Positions 1 through 8,588 of a stretch of DNA of 54,034 bases are shown here, piece by piece. The position numbers were made by a program, and so were the translations under genes. This stretch comes from Stenotrophomonas sp. YIM B06876 (lineage in GTDB: Bacteria > Pseudomonadota > Gammaproteobacteria > Xanthomonadales > Xanthomonadaceae), in the NCBI RefSeq assembly GCF_030711595.1, contig NZ_JAUJUJ010000016.1, positions 1 through 54,034 on the forward strand. The letters are read 5' to 3'. The notes beneath the pieces were generated by a model. That model was not told where the DNA came from, searched no databases, and saw only the letters and a list, made by a program, of their open reading frames with translations. Positions within the stretch are counted from its first letter, which is position 1, and the number at the start of each line of letters is the position of its first letter.

Positions 1-335
1 TACTGGGCGCGGAACTTGGCCAGCAGCGGCAGGCCCAGCTGCCCGGACAGCACCTCGGTATCGTGGCTGCCGTAGGCCAGCGCGACCGGCAGCACGCCGG
101 CCTCGCGCAGCCCGCCGAGCAGCGCCTGGGCCGTGGCCAGGTCGGGCAATTGCGACAGGCCGCCAAAATCGATGATCACCGCGGCGCGCCCGAACAGCTT
201 GGGCGCACGGGCCACGCGTTCGCGCATTTCCTGGCTCAGACGTTCCACATCCAGGGTGCGGACGCGCAGGTTGGCGATGCCGACCTGGCCGATCTTCAGT
301 TCGCCAGCTTGTTCATAGTCCAGATTCACCGCCAT
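1..335 (-). CDS. minC: Septum site-determining protein MinC, N-terminal part (runs off the window)
   Basis: The gene starts with ATG at 335 and reads MAVNLDYEQAGELKIGQVG, leaving the window before its stop; about 111 residues are visible. The visible part matches the N-terminal MinC domain, with its conserved stretch for an inner beta strand (AAVIIDFGGL) followed by a helix and the LPVALAYGSHD region. MinC inhibits FtsZ ring assembly away from mid-cell, together with MinD and MinE. The C-terminal beta-helix domain and any minD/minE genes lie outside the window. The acetyltransferase gene upstream ends only 2 bases before this start, so the two are probably cotranscribed. Confidence 0.85.
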   Translation of the reverse strand, partial: MAVNLDYEQAGELKIGQVGIANLRVRTLDVERLSQEMRERVARAPKLFGRAAVIIDFGGLSQLPDLATAQALLGGLREAGVLPVALAYGSHDTEVLSGQLGLPLLAKFRAQ

Positions 336-337
336 GT

Positions 338-931
338 TCAGGTTCCTGTCGGCTGATGCACGCGCAGGGCACGGCGTGGATGTCCCACCCAGGGGACGTC
401 GGGAAGGTGGTCGCCATAGGTTTCATGCACCCACTGGTAGCTGCACAGGTCCTTGAGCAGCATGCTGGCGCGCAGGTCGACATCGGCCATGGTGTTCTGG
501 CCGACTTCGCGGAAGCCGAAACTGCCATGGAACAGCAGGGCGGCATCGGCGCCGTGGTCGAGCAGCACCTCGCAGGCCATCTGCGGGTAGCGCAGCTCGG
601 CATAGCTTTGCGCATCGGCGTAGAAGGCGCGGCCGACACCGCCACCGCGGCGGCGGCTGGCGATCACGATACGGTCGATATAGAAAAAGCTGGGGTAACG
701 CTGCTGGAACCAGGCAAAGTTGCTGCTGTCATGTTCGCTGTCGCTGCCGTAGCCGACCAGGAAGCCGGCCAGGTTGCCGTCACGCTCGGCGACGCGGAAA
801 TATTCGGCGGTGTCATAGAAACGCCGCAACTTTGCCGCATCCAGCGGAAGGATGGCCATGCCGCCGTTGTTGTTCAGCGCCAGGACGGAATCGAGCTCGT
901 GCTCACGCACGTCGCGGATGACGATCGACAT
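338..931 (-). CDS. GNAT family N-acetyltransferase
   Basis: This is a 197-residue protein beginning MSIVIRDVREHELDSVLALN. It has the GNAT fold signature: an N-terminal beta-alpha unit, a central strand FFYIDRIVIA, and the acetyl-CoA loop rich in R and G (RRRGGGVGRAFY) near residues 110-125, followed by a strand with EVLLDHGADAALLFHGSFGF. A longer open frame continues upstream, but the ATG at 931 gives the normal family length and start. It ends 2 bases before minC, so it is likely in the same transcript. The substrate is unknown; relatives acetylate small molecules, or N-termini or lysines of proteins. Confidence 0.85.
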   Translation of the reverse strand: MSIVIRDVREHELDSVLALNNNGGMAILPLDAAKLRRFYDTAEYFRVAERDGNLAGFLVGYGSDSEHDSSNFAWFQQRYPSFFYIDRIVIASRRRGGGVGRAFYADAQSYAELRYPQMACEVLLDHGADAALLFHGSFGFREVGQNTMADVDLRASMLLKDLCSYQWVHETYGDHLPDVPWVGHPRRALRVHQPTGT

Positions 932-1069
932 TGTGACTCCGTGGGGTAAAACGGTCGGCCCTTGCCGGGCTGTGCGGCGGATTATCGCATGGGTCGCTGG
1001 AGCGGGCGAGCCACACGCCATTACTTCCGTGGGAGGCGATGCGGGCCGGTTCATCACTACTATGTGCGC

Positions 1070-2272
1070 ATGTTGGGATATCTGAGCCATACCCGTGTCC
1101 TGCGCCTGGCAGGCCTTTTCACCTGGGCGATCGTCTGTGCACCGCTGGTCTACACCCAGTACGTGCCACGGGACGAGCCGGCCCTGCACAGCACGCTGGA
1201 GGCGTGGTGGCTGTTTGCGTCCTATCTGGCTTTCGGCGGCTGCTACTTCTGGCTGACCCGCGGGCTCAATACCGGCGGCCACTCGGGCTGGTACGACCGG
1301 TTGCTGCTGTTGGCACTGACGGTGTCGGCGCTGGCGGTGAGCTACCTCAGCGGCACCGGTCTGGGCAGCATCTTGATGATGGTCGCCGCCGGGGTGATTC
1401 CGTGGCTGCTGAACAAGCGGGTCGGCATGTTGTGGGTGGTGCTGAGCCAGCTGGCGGTGGCGCCGGTCTATTACGTCTTCCTGCCGTTCTCGCTGCTGGA
1501 GGCGGTGATGCAGTCGCTGCTGTACGGCGGCTTTTCGATGTTCATCTTCGTGACCAGTCTGGTGGCGCGGCAGCAGACCCAGGCGCGGGAAGAGCAGCGC
1601 CGGCTCAATGCCGAATTGCGCGCCACCCGCCTGCTGCTGGCCGAAAGCGCGCGGGTCAACGAACGCACCCGCATCTCGCGCGAGCTGCACGACCTGCTGG
1701 GCCACCACCTCACCGCGCTGAGCCTGAATCTGGAAGTGGCCAGCCATATCAGCCAGGGACAGGCGCAGGAGCATGTACGCCAGGCCCATACCCTGGCCAA
1801 ACTGCTGCTCACCGACGTGCGCGAGGCGGTCAGCCAGCTGCGCGAAAGCGGCGCCATCGATCTGGCCGCGGCGTTGCGGCCACTGGCCGAGCGGGTGCCG
1901 TCGCTGGAGATCCATCTGGATATCGATGAGCCGCTCAGCGTCGAAGACCCCGGGCGCGCCCATGTGTTGCTGCGCTGCACCCAGGAAATCATCACCAATG
2001 CGGTGCGCCACGCCAGTGCACGCCATCTTTGGATCCGGGTGCACCGCGAGGAGGCGCAGGTGGTGATCGAGGCGCATGATGACGGGGTGGGCGCGGCGGC
2101 CGGGGAGATCATTCCCGGCAACGGCCTGCGCGGGATGCGCGAGCGGATCAGCCAGTACGGCGGCGAGCTGGTCATGGATACCCGCCCTGGCCAAGGATTC
2201 CGGCTGCGCGCCGCGGTGCCGGTGGTAACGAATATGCTGCTGGCTTCAGTGCCACAAGGAGTGAATGGATGA
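1070..2272 (+). CDS. Sensor histidine kinase, NarL/DesK-type (HisKA_3)
   Basis: From the ATG at 1070 (MLGYLSHTRVLRLAGL) the protein has 400 residues. The first 160 or so hold five or six hydrophobic segments that form a membrane sensor. The dimerisation helix has RISRELHDLLGHHLTAL with the phospho-accepting histidine at residue 207. The ATPase domain shows the N box (EIITNAVRHA) and the glycine box DDGVGAA, then NGLRGMRERI. An in-frame extension to 962 encodes a basic stretch with no membrane character, so I prefer 1070. The stop overlaps the start of the response regulator gene (ATGA), which fits a coupled two-component pair. The signal sensed is unknown. Confidence 0.88.
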   Translation: MLGYLSHTRVLRLAGLFTWAIVCAPLVYTQYVPRDEPALHSTLEAWWLFASYLAFGGCYFWLTRGLNTGGHSGWYDRLLLLALTVSALAVSYLSGTGLGSILMMVAAGVIPWLLNKRVGMLWVVLSQLAVAPVYYVFLPFSLLEAVMQSLLYGGFSMFIFVTSLVARQQTQAREEQRRLNAELRATRLLLAESARVNERTRISRELHDLLGHHLTALSLNLEVASHISQGQAQEHVRQAHTLAKLLLTDVREAVSQLRESGAIDLAAALRPLAERVPSLEIHLDIDEPLSVEDPGRAHVLLRCTQEIITNAVRHASARHLWIRVHREEAQVVIEAHDDGVGAAAGEIIPGNGLRGMRERISQYGGELVMDTRPGQGFRLRAAVPVVTNMLLASVPQGVNG

Positions 2273-2910
2273 TCCGCGTCTGCCTGGTCGATGACCAAAC
2301 CCTGGTGAGGCAGGGGATCCGCTCGTTGCTGGCACTGGACGACAGTATCGAAGTGGTGGCCGAGGCCATTGACGGCAAGCAGGCGGTGGAGATTATTCCG
2401 CAGGTGGCCCCCGACGTGGTGCTGATGGATATGCGCATGCCGGTGATGTCGGGGCTGGAGGCGCTGCAGCTGCTGTCGCGCCAGGGGCAGCTGCCGCCGG
2501 CGATCATCCTGACCACGTTCGACGACGACCAGCTGGTGCTGGCCGGGCTCAAGGCCGGGGCCAAGGGCTATCTGCTCAAGGATGTGACGCTGGAGCAGCT
2601 GGTGGGGGCGATCCGTACCGTGGCTGCGGGCGGTTCACTGGTGCAGCCGGCCGTGACCCAGCGCCTGCTGTCCGGGCTGGAACACATGCGCAACGAGTTC
2701 GTCAGCCTGGACCGGCCCGACCCGTTGACCGAGCGTGAAACCGAGATCCTGAGGCTGATGGCCAGCGGCTTCTCCAACAAGGAGATCGCCAATTCACTGG
2801 GAGTGGCGGAAGGCACGATCAAGAACCACGTTTCCAATATTCTGTCGAAACTGGGAGTGCGTGATCGCACCCGCGCGGTGCTCAAGGCCTTTGAGTTGCA
2901 GCTGGTCTGA
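2269..2910 (+). CDS. Response regulator, NarL/FixJ family (REC + LuxR-type HTH)
   Basis: This 213-residue protein has an N-terminal receiver domain with acidic residues D8 and D9, the phospho-acceptor D54 in VLMDMRMP, the conserved T in ILTTFDDD, and K in GAKGYLLKD. The C-terminal half is a LuxR/GerE helix-turn-helix: LTERETEILRLMASGFSNKE and the recognition region VAEGTIKNHVSNILSKLGV. The start codon overlaps the kinase stop by four bases (ATGA), so expression is coupled to its cognate kinase. It should be a DNA-binding regulator activated by phosphotransfer from that kinase. Target genes cannot be read from the sequence. Confidence 0.92.
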   Translation: MIRVCLVDDQTLVRQGIRSLLALDDSIEVVAEAIDGKQAVEIIPQVAPDVVLMDMRMPVMSGLEALQLLSRQGQLPPAIILTTFDDDQLVLAGLKAGAKGYLLKDVTLEQLVGAIRTVAAGGSLVQPAVTQRLLSGLEHMRNEFVSLDRPDPLTERETEILRLMASGFSNKEIANSLGVAEGTIKNHVSNILSKLGVRDRTRAVLKAFELQLV

Positions 2911-3133
2911 CCCCGTGCGGACGGTTTCCGGTGGCAAAACCGGCGACCACCGTGGCGTTGCAGGGCACGCGGACCACCCGCATCCGGCGGTGATGCGTTA
3001 CGCTTTGCAACTGTCGGGTATCGGGTAAGGAAACCGGTACGCCAATCGAATGAAAAATGCGCGAAAAGCCTGATAGGATTGGGGGCTTCGCTTCAATCAA
3101 CCCGGCCGTGGGATCGGCCCCGGAGACTCCTGA

Positions 3134-4264
3134 ATGACCCGTATTATCGAGTTCCTGATCGCCTTGGGGATCGTGGCTGGCCTTTTCGTCATCATTGGCG
3201 TAAGTCTGCCGGGCGAACGCCATATTTCTGAAAGCATCGAAACCAACCGCAAGATGACGATCGTGTTTGACACGGTCAACAGCCTGCGCCGTTTCAAGGA
3301 CTGGAACCCGCTGGTCCTGCGTGATCCGGGCGTCGAGCTGAAGCTCAGCGGCCCGGACGCCGGCGTCGGTGCCCGTCTTGATTACAGCTCCAAGGACAGC
3401 ACGCTGGGCCAGGGCTCCTGGGAGATCACCGAGAGCGAGAAGAACAAGCTCGTCGCGATCGCCATCCAGGACCCGACCCGTGGCCATGACAAGATCACCA
3501 CGTTCGCCCTCGAGCCGACCGGCAAGGGTGGCCGCAACGTCAAGATCACCCAGGACTACAGCATCAAGTACGGCTTCGACCTGTTCGGCCGTTATGCCGG
3601 CCTGTATGTCAGCCGCCATGTCGGCGACGACCTGAAGCTGGGCCTGTCGCGCATGGCCAACATGCTGGCCACCGTGCCGAACGTCGACTATCGCGCCGAG
3701 GAAGCACCGCTGTCGGATCTGAAGATCGTGGACGTTCCGGCCGAGGACCTGCTGGTGGTCAACGCCGGCAACATCGACCGCAACAACGAGTCCATCCGCA
3801 AGTCGATCCAGGACAACCAGGAATGGATCAAGCGTGCGATGGAAGCCAACGGTCTCGAGGCTGCCGGTCCGGTGCGGATCGTGACCACCGACTTCGGCTC
3901 GGACAAGTACGCCTTCGACGTGGCCCAGCCGGTCCGCAAGAAGAGTGGCGCGGCTGCGGTTGCCGACAAGAACAAGGCGGAAGCCGAGGTCACGGCGCCG
4001 GTGGCCACTGCTGACGGCAAGCTCGACATCAAGATCCCGTCCGGCAACCCGGTGACCTACGTCCACGCCAAGGCCCATCGTTCGGCGTTTGCATCCTACA
4101 GCGGCCACATGGCGGGTCTGGATGTGGCGCGTAATGCCCTGCGTGCCTGGGCGGCGACCAACGGCAATGAAGTGGTGGACCGTCCGTACGAGTCCTGGAA
4201 GGGTGGCGTCGACAAGGCGTTCACCACTGACGGCTCCTACGACGTGTACTGGGCGGTCAAGTAA
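3134..4264 (+). CDS. SRPBCC (polyketide cyclase-like) protein with GyrI-like C-terminal domain
   Basis: This 376-residue protein has an N-terminal hydrophobic anchor (IIEFLIALGIVAGLFVIIGV). Residues 35-190 form a START/SRPBCC-like domain (SIETNRKMTIVFDTVNSLRRFKDWNP, then LDYSSKDSTLGQGSWEI). Residues 195-376 look like a GyrI/effector-binding domain that ends YDVYWAVK, with a charged Ala/Lys-rich linker near 270-290. Proteins of this build are common in xanthomonads, often annotated as polyketide cyclase, but no reaction is established. The anchor suggests the domains lie in the periplasm or at the membrane surface. It is monocistronic and followed by a strong terminator. Confidence 0.75.
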   Translation: MTRIIEFLIALGIVAGLFVIIGVSLPGERHISESIETNRKMTIVFDTVNSLRRFKDWNPLVLRDPGVELKLSGPDAGVGARLDYSSKDSTLGQGSWEITESEKNKLVAIAIQDPTRGHDKITTFALEPTGKGGRNVKITQDYSIKYGFDLFGRYAGLYVSRHVGDDLKLGLSRMANMLATVPNVDYRAEEAPLSDLKIVDVPAEDLLVVNAGNIDRNNESIRKSIQDNQEWIKRAMEANGLEAAGPVRIVTTDFGSDKYAFDVAQPVRKKSGAAAVADKNKAEAEVTAPVATADGKLDIKIPSGNPVTYVHAKAHRSAFASYSGHMAGLDVARNALRAWAATNGNEVVDRPYESWKGGVDKAFTTDGSYDVYWAVK

Positions 4265-4296
4265 GCGCCCGCTGCACGGATGACCTGATGGACCCG

Positions 4297-4327
4297 AACG
4301 CGCCGCTTCCAGCGGCGCGTTTTTTTT
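4297..4327 (+). terminator. Rho-independent terminator after the SRPBCC gene
   Basis: A perfect stem AACGCGCCGCT / AGCGGCGCGTT with a 3-base loop is followed by a run of eight T residues. It lies 30 bases after the stop at 4264. Confidence 0.92.
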
Positions 4328-4380
4328 GGGAGTGTTGCAGGCACCGCGATGCTGCGGTGGTCGATGAGGAGAGGATCGAA

Positions 4381-4752
4381 ATGCCTGTTCTGGAACTGCC
4401 TTCACGCCGGCCCTTTGTGCTGGCCGGCTGTGGCGCGCTGCTGGCGGCGGCGGCGATCGGGCTGTCCGCATACGCCTCCCATGGCATTGCCGATGCGCAG
4501 GCGCAGTCGCAGGTGACTACGGCGGCGCTGTACGCCTTCGGTCACGGCATTGCATTGGCGGCCCTGGGGCGGCTGCCCGGTGATGGCGTGACCCGGGTGG
4601 CGTTGTGCGGTCTGCTGCTGGGCACGCTGCTGTTTTCCGGCAGCCTGGTCGGCGGTGCGCTGTGGCACGCGTCGATGCGGCTGGCGCCGGTGGGCGGCAT
4701 GACCTTGATGGCCGCCTGGGCGGTATATGCGCTGGCTGCCCTGAGGCGCTGA
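4381..4752 (+). CDS. DUF423 family small inner-membrane protein
   Basis: This 123-residue protein has four hydrophobic segments and the DUF423 hallmarks: an early LAAAAIGLSAYASHG, AAALYAFGHGIAL in the middle, and a C-terminal SGSLVGGALWH / LAPVGGMTLMAAW. The ATG at 4381 is chosen over an upstream ATG because GAGGAGAGG sits at the right distance and because the upstream frame runs through the preceding terminator. Family members (YgdD-like) are predicted membrane proteins of unknown function. The next gene, a DNA glycosylase, starts one base after this stop, so the two form an operon. Confidence 0.85.
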   Translation: MPVLELPSRRPFVLAGCGALLAAAAIGLSAYASHGIADAQAQSQVTTAALYAFGHGIALAALGRLPGDGVTRVALCGLLLGTLLFSGSLVGGALWHASMRLAPVGGMTLMAAWAVYALAALRR

Positions 4753-4753
4753 C

Positions 4754-5425
4754 ATGCCCCGTTACCGGCGCGGTTTCGATGTGGAACTTGCCCATGCGCA
4801 CCTGTTGCGGGATCAGCGGCTGGGTGCATGGATGCGGCGGTTGGGGCCACTGTCGGCACCCCCCGGCTGGCGCAAAACGTTCGATCCGGTCGATGCGCTG
4901 GCGCGGGCGATCCTGTTCCAGCAGCTCAGCGGCAAGGCCGCCGCGACCATTGTCGGCCGGGTGGAGGCGGCAATCGGCAGCCCACGGCTGCATGCAGACA
5001 CCCTGGCGCGGATCGACGATGCGGCATTGCGCGCCTGCGGGGTGTCCGGCAACAAGGCGCTGGCTCTGCGCGACCTGGCACGGCGGGAGCTGGCCGGGGA
5101 AATCCCGGGCCTGCGGCAGATGGCGGTGATGGATCATGAGGCCATCATCCAGGCGCTGGTGCCGGTGCGCGGTATCGGCCGCTGGACGGTGGAGATGATG
5201 TTGATGTTCCGGCTCGGGCGCCCGGACGTGCTGCCGGTGGACGATCTGGGGATCCGCAAGGGTGCGCAGAGGGTCGACAACCTGGAGACGATGCCTACGC
5301 CGAAGGAGCTGTTGGCGCGCGGCGAGCGTTGGGGGCCGTATCGCACGTATGCCGGGCTGTATCTGTGGCGGATCGCCGATGCCGATGCGCAGGTGGAGGG
5401 GCCGACCTCGCGCTCACAGCAGTGA
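4754..5425 (+). CDS. DNA-3-methyladenine glycosylase II (AlkA-like, HhH-GPD)
   Basis: This 223-residue base-excision repair enzyme cuts alkylated purines from DNA. It has the helix-hairpin-helix GPD signature: LVPVRGIGRWTVEMMLMF with the GIGRWT hairpin, then LGRPDVLPVDDLGIRKG, in which an aspartate of VDD is the expected catalytic residue. Upstream, FDPVDALARAILFQQLSGKAA is the usual HhH-GPD lead-in. There is no N-terminal AlkA or Ada domain, so it is the compact form found in many bacteria. It is cotranscribed with the DUF423 gene, 1 base apart. Confidence 0.88.
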   Translation: MPRYRRGFDVELAHAHLLRDQRLGAWMRRLGPLSAPPGWRKTFDPVDALARAILFQQLSGKAAATIVGRVEAAIGSPRLHADTLARIDDAALRACGVSGNKALALRDLARRELAGEIPGLRQMAVMDHEAIIQALVPVRGIGRWTVEMMLMFRLGRPDVLPVDDLGIRKGAQRVDNLETMPTPKELLARGERWGPYRTYAGLYLWRIADADAQVEGPTSRSQQ

Positions 5426-5702
5426 GGGCGCGACGTTGATCGCCGCGTAACGGCAGGGCGGCGGTAGCGGATCCGCGCTGCCGGGCTGCTCCGCTGCCGG
5501 GCTGCCGACAGTCCTTCGCCATCGCGATGCCGTGGATGATGCCGTCACCCGCACCGGCGGGAATGGGCGCAATCGATGGCCGCGCGCATCGGATGTCGCG
5601 ATGGATGCTTGCTGGCCGCGGCGCTGCTCCGGACGGCGCCGATGGCGGTCCGGTGCGGCGTTCAGATCAGGCCGTCAACGCCGGCGCCGCTGCTCGCACT
5701 GC

Positions 5703-6509
5703 TCAGGCGTGGGCGCGGTGCCAGCACCAGTGCCAGGGTTCGTAGATGATCCCGAAAGGATTGTCGCGCGGGTAGCTCATGGTGAAACCGAAACGTCCGG
5801 CATGGCGCTGCAGCCAGCCGAATGCGGGCGTGGCCTCGAACGATTCTTCTGCCGGCAGTTCGCCGGGCGTGCCAATATCCAGCGCGCAGCCGCTGTGGTG
5901 TTCGCTGTAGCCCGGGGCGGCGTTGACGGTGAGGATCTGCGCCACGTCCAGGCCGCGGGCGAGCTTGCGGTCAAAGATTGCCAACTGGTAGGCGTGGCTG
6001 CGATAGCCGGAAATGGCCTCCAGCAGGATGCCGTCCATTCGCGCCCGATGCTGCATGCCCTGCCAGGCGCGGGCCGCGGCGGCGGTCAACCACAGCGGGC
6101 GCCGATACCGGTCGAAACCGGCCAGTGCGAGGTGGGCCGGTTCGGCGACCAGTTCGAGTCCATGCCGGGGGCCGTAACTTTCGTCCAGGCCCAGCTGCTG
6201 CAACCGCTCATGCAACCGGTCCAATGGCAGTTCGGCGGCCGCCGGCGGGCCGCGCCGGGTGCTGCAGATCACTTCGTCCAGCGCCGCCAGGGCGTCCTCG
6301 ATGCCGGATTCGAACTTCAGCCGCGGCACCAGCGGCATCAGCCCTTCCGGCAATGACGCGGCGAGGTAGCAGCCATCGCGCTTGCGTCGCAATACCCAGC
6401 GGGCACGGGCCAGGGTGCGGGCGTCGGCGTTGCTGCGCGCACGCAGCAGGCCGGCAGGCCACAGTTCGATGTCGGGGGTGTTGATCAGCCGCGAGGGAGC
6501 AAAGCGCAT
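5703..6509 (-). CDS. M15 family (VanY-type) D-Ala-D-Ala carboxypeptidase-like protein
   Basis: This is a 268-residue protein. The C-terminal half carries the M15B zinc peptidase motifs: SGYRSHAYQLAIFDRK, then GYSEHHSGCALDIGTPG with the first His and Asp ligands, and EPWHWCWH with the last His ligand. Family members trim D-Ala-D-Ala or related peptidoglycan peptides. The N-terminal 120 residues are not recognised. No signal peptide or anchor is visible, which is odd for a cell-wall enzyme. It is the last gene of the SPFH operon, starting 9 bases after the PH-like gene stop. Confidence 0.8.
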   Translation of the reverse strand: MRFAPSRLINTPDIELWPAGLLRARSNADARTLARARWVLRRKRDGCYLAASLPEGLMPLVPRLKFESGIEDALAALDEVICSTRRGPPAAAELPLDRLHERLQQLGLDESYGPRHGLELVAEPAHLALAGFDRYRRPLWLTAAAARAWQGMQHRARMDGILLEAISGYRSHAYQLAIFDRKLARGLDVAQILTVNAAPGYSEHHSGCALDIGTPGELPAEESFEATPAFGWLQRHAGRFGFTMSYPRDNPFGIIYEPWHWCWHRAHA

Positions 6510-6518
6510 GGCCCCAGC

Positions 6519-7106
6519 TTAATCCCGGCGTCCGTGCGCGGCCAGCCGGGTCAGGTCCTGCAGCAGCTGGCGCGGATTCTCCGGGCTGAGCAGCACGCGG
6601 CTGCCATCGCGCAGCGGCAGCAGCAGTACCCGGCTGTTGTCGGTGACCAGGCAGAACGCCTTGCCACCGTCGCGCATACGGTAGTGACCGGCGCGGACAC
6701 CTGGAATCTGCAGGCCGTTGGTCTTGCGCGCAGGCTTGAGTTCGGTGTGCTCGGCCAAGTCGATGACGCGCGCCCTGTCCATTTCCAGCGCGGCCAGCTC
6801 GATGCGCTTGCGGTACAGCATGGCGCTGATCTGCAGCGTGCTGCCATCGATCATGATCCGACGGCGGCGGTAGCCGATACCGACGAGGACGAGCATGAGC
6901 AGCGGCAGCAGTGACGCCAGCCAAAGTCCGCTGCCTGCTTCCGCGGTGGCGGTGCCGCGCAGCAGCAGTGTCAATGGGGGAATGCCAGCGGCGGCCAGCA
7001 GCGGGACCGCGATCCACAGGAAGGCAAGCGGATGTGGCGCGGCGACCGGATAGCTGCGGGCCGTACCCACCGTGCCGCTGTCATTGCGTGGGAAGGCCGG
7101 GCGCAT
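6519..7106 (-). CDS. Membrane protein with bacterial PH-like domain
   Basis: This 195-residue protein has two hydrophobic helices near residues 27-50 and 60-78 (FLWIAVPLLAAAGIPPLTLLL and LWLASLLPLLMLVLVGIGY). A basic stop-transfer YRRRRIMIDG leads into a beta-rich domain (TLQISAMLYRKRIELAAL, then TDNSRVLLLPLRDGSRVLLSPE) that looks like a bacterial pleckstrin-homology domain. The start overlaps the stop of the hydrolase gene (ATGA), so translation is coupled. Function is unknown; related domains occur in membrane proteins associated with envelope stress. Confidence 0.7.
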   Translation of the reverse strand: MRPAFPRNDSGTVGTARSYPVAAPHPLAFLWIAVPLLAAAGIPPLTLLLRGTATAEAGSGLWLASLLPLLMLVLVGIGYRRRRIMIDGSTLQISAMLYRKRIELAALEMDRARVIDLAEHTELKPARKTNGLQIPGVRAGHYRMRDGGKAFCLVTDNSRVLLLPLRDGSRVLLSPENPRQLLQDLTRLAAHGRRD

Positions 7107-8407
7107 CAGGGCTGCGCCTTGATCCAGCCGGCCACATCGTCGATCAGCTGCGCCGAAACATGCCCGGGCTGCTGGTATTCCTGCAGCGTTCCCGGGCCTT
7201 CACCGGCGATGCCCAGATGGTTCAGCGCCGGATAGTCGCGGAAGCTGAAGCGGGCGCCCTGCAGGCCGGCTTTCCACAGTTGCCAGTCGCTGCCGGTCAC
7301 CTGGAAATCGCGGCCGCCCTGCAGCAGCAGGATCGGCAGAGTCAGGGCCCGGGCATCGGCCACCGGATGGATCGCCTCGAAACTGCGCCAGTAATGGGCG
7401 GGCTGGCCCAGAGGTGAATCCTTGGCGGCGACCTCGCCGCTGCCGCGGACGGCGGCGATCTGTGCGTCCAGCTTGTCCAGGAAGGCCTGTTCCTCGCTGC
7501 TGATCTGGCCGTCCTGCAAAAACAGGTAGCGGTTCTGCTCGGGCAGGATGGTCAACAGCGAGCGCGCCGGTGCGGCCAGCAGGATCAAGCCGGCCAGCTT
7601 GCCGGACTGGCGGGCGATGCGCGGGGCGAGCATGCCGCCCTGGCTGTGGCCGAGCACGAACAGGTGGCGGGCGTCGATGCCGGGGGCCGTGGCCAGCGCC
7701 GCGACGGCCGCCACCGCATCGTGGGTGGTCTCGTCGTCCACGGTGAAGCTGTCGCCGGCAAGATCCTGCGGACGGGCCTTGCTGCGCTTTTCGTAGCGCA
7801 GCACGGCGATGCCCTGGGCGGCCAGGCCGCGGGCGATATCCAGGAACGGGCGGTTGGGGCCGATGGTTTCATCCCGGTCCTGCGGCCCGGAACCGTGCAC
7901 CAGCACCACCGCCGGGAACGGGCCGGTGCCGTCCGGCATCGCCAGGGTGCCGGGCAGGGCGCCCGGCTTGGCGGGGATGCTGAACTCGATTTCGTGGAAG
8001 CCGGCATCGGCCGCCGGTGCGGCGGCGGGTGGCGGGGCGGCCGGGGTGATGCGGAAGCCGGCGATGCGGCCCTGACCATCGACCACGGTCTGCGTATCCA
8101 GCTCGCCGTTGGCAAAACGCAGGCGGATGACGACCACGCTCATGCCCTGCTGCGTGGTGGTCTGCGCCGCGCCGCGCCCGTTGGCCGCGCCCATCTGCGC
8201 CGGCAGGGATTCCCAGATCGCCTTCAAGGTGGCGGCGGGGACCGCGGCGGCCATTTCCGGGGTAAAGCCGGCTTCAGCGCCGGCATAGTTGCCGGCATCG
8301 AGCTGGTCGAGCAGGCGTGCGGCAATGGCCTGCGCAGGGTCGGCGGCGAGCGCGGCGCTGCTGCCGAGCATCAGCAGCGCGATGGCCAGAAGACGTAGAA
8401 GGCGCAT
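7106..8407 (-). CDS. Secreted alpha/beta hydrolase with N-terminal DUF3887-like domain
   Basis: From the ATG at 8407 this protein has 433 residues. It begins with a clear signal peptide (MRLLRLLAIALLMLGSSAAL, cleavage after AlaLeuAla). Residues 25-130 resemble DUF3887 (AARLLDQLDAGNYAGAEAGF). The rest is an alpha/beta hydrolase with the oxyanion HGSGPQDRDE, the nucleophile elbow GHSQGGM, an acidic residue in LLQGGRDFQV, and a C-terminal His in ALNHLGIAG. The substrate is unknown; an ester or a peptide is likely. Its start is 1 base from the DUF4177 stop and its stop overlaps the PH-like gene. An in-frame extension upstream to 8503 would bury the signal peptide and is not used. Confidence 0.83.
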   Translation of the reverse strand: MRLLRLLAIALLMLGSSAALAADPAQAIAARLLDQLDAGNYAGAEAGFTPEMAAAVPAATLKAIWESLPAQMGAANGRGAAQTTTQQGMSVVVIRLRFANGELDTQTVVDGQGRIAGFRITPAAPPPAAAPAADAGFHEIEFSIPAKPGALPGTLAMPDGTGPFPAVVLVHGSGPQDRDETIGPNRPFLDIARGLAAQGIAVLRYEKRSKARPQDLAGDSFTVDDETTHDAVAAVAALATAPGIDARHLFVLGHSQGGMLAPRIARQSGKLAGLILLAAPARSLLTILPEQNRYLFLQDGQISSEEQAFLDKLDAQIAAVRGSGEVAAKDSPLGQPAHYWRSFEAIHPVADARALTLPILLLQGGRDFQVTGSDWQLWKAGLQGARFSFRDYPALNHLGIAGEGPGTLQEYQQPGHVSAQLIDDVAGWIKAQP

Positions 8408-8408
8408 C

Positions 8409-8588
8409 TCAGTTCTCCTTTTTGAACACCAGCAGGGCCGGCGCCAGCGGCGCATGGAACAGGATGTTGACCAGCTCCCAGCCCAGATTGCCCTGCCGGG
8501 CAAGTTCGGCCTGGATTTCCTCGATTTTCGGATTGCCCATCAGCGAGGCCTTGATCTCGACGGTGAGGTAGCTCCAGCGCTTGCTCAT
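8409..8588 (-). CDS. Small DUF4177-like protein (59 aa)
   Basis: The reading frame encodes MSKRWSYLTVEIKASLMGNP and ends APALLVFKKEN, 59 residues. The pattern of a strand, a helix (KIEEIQAELARQG), NLGWELVNIL and a final strand ending in FKK is that of DUF4177, whose members are short and of unknown function. Its start overlaps the stop of the ribbon-helix-helix gene (ATGA), and its own stop is one base from the hydrolase start. This placement in a chain of coupled genes is strong support that it is real. Confidence 0.8.
   Translation of the reverse strand: MSKRWSYLTVEIKASLMGNPKIEEIQAELARQGNLGWELVNILFHAPLAPALLVFKKEN

Noticed and set aside
5426..5702. Short gap between the DNA glycosylase and the M15 peptidase genes
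   Set aside because: I looked for an RNA gene, terminator or small protein and found only GC-rich sequence with a short repeated GCTGCCGGGCTGC motif.
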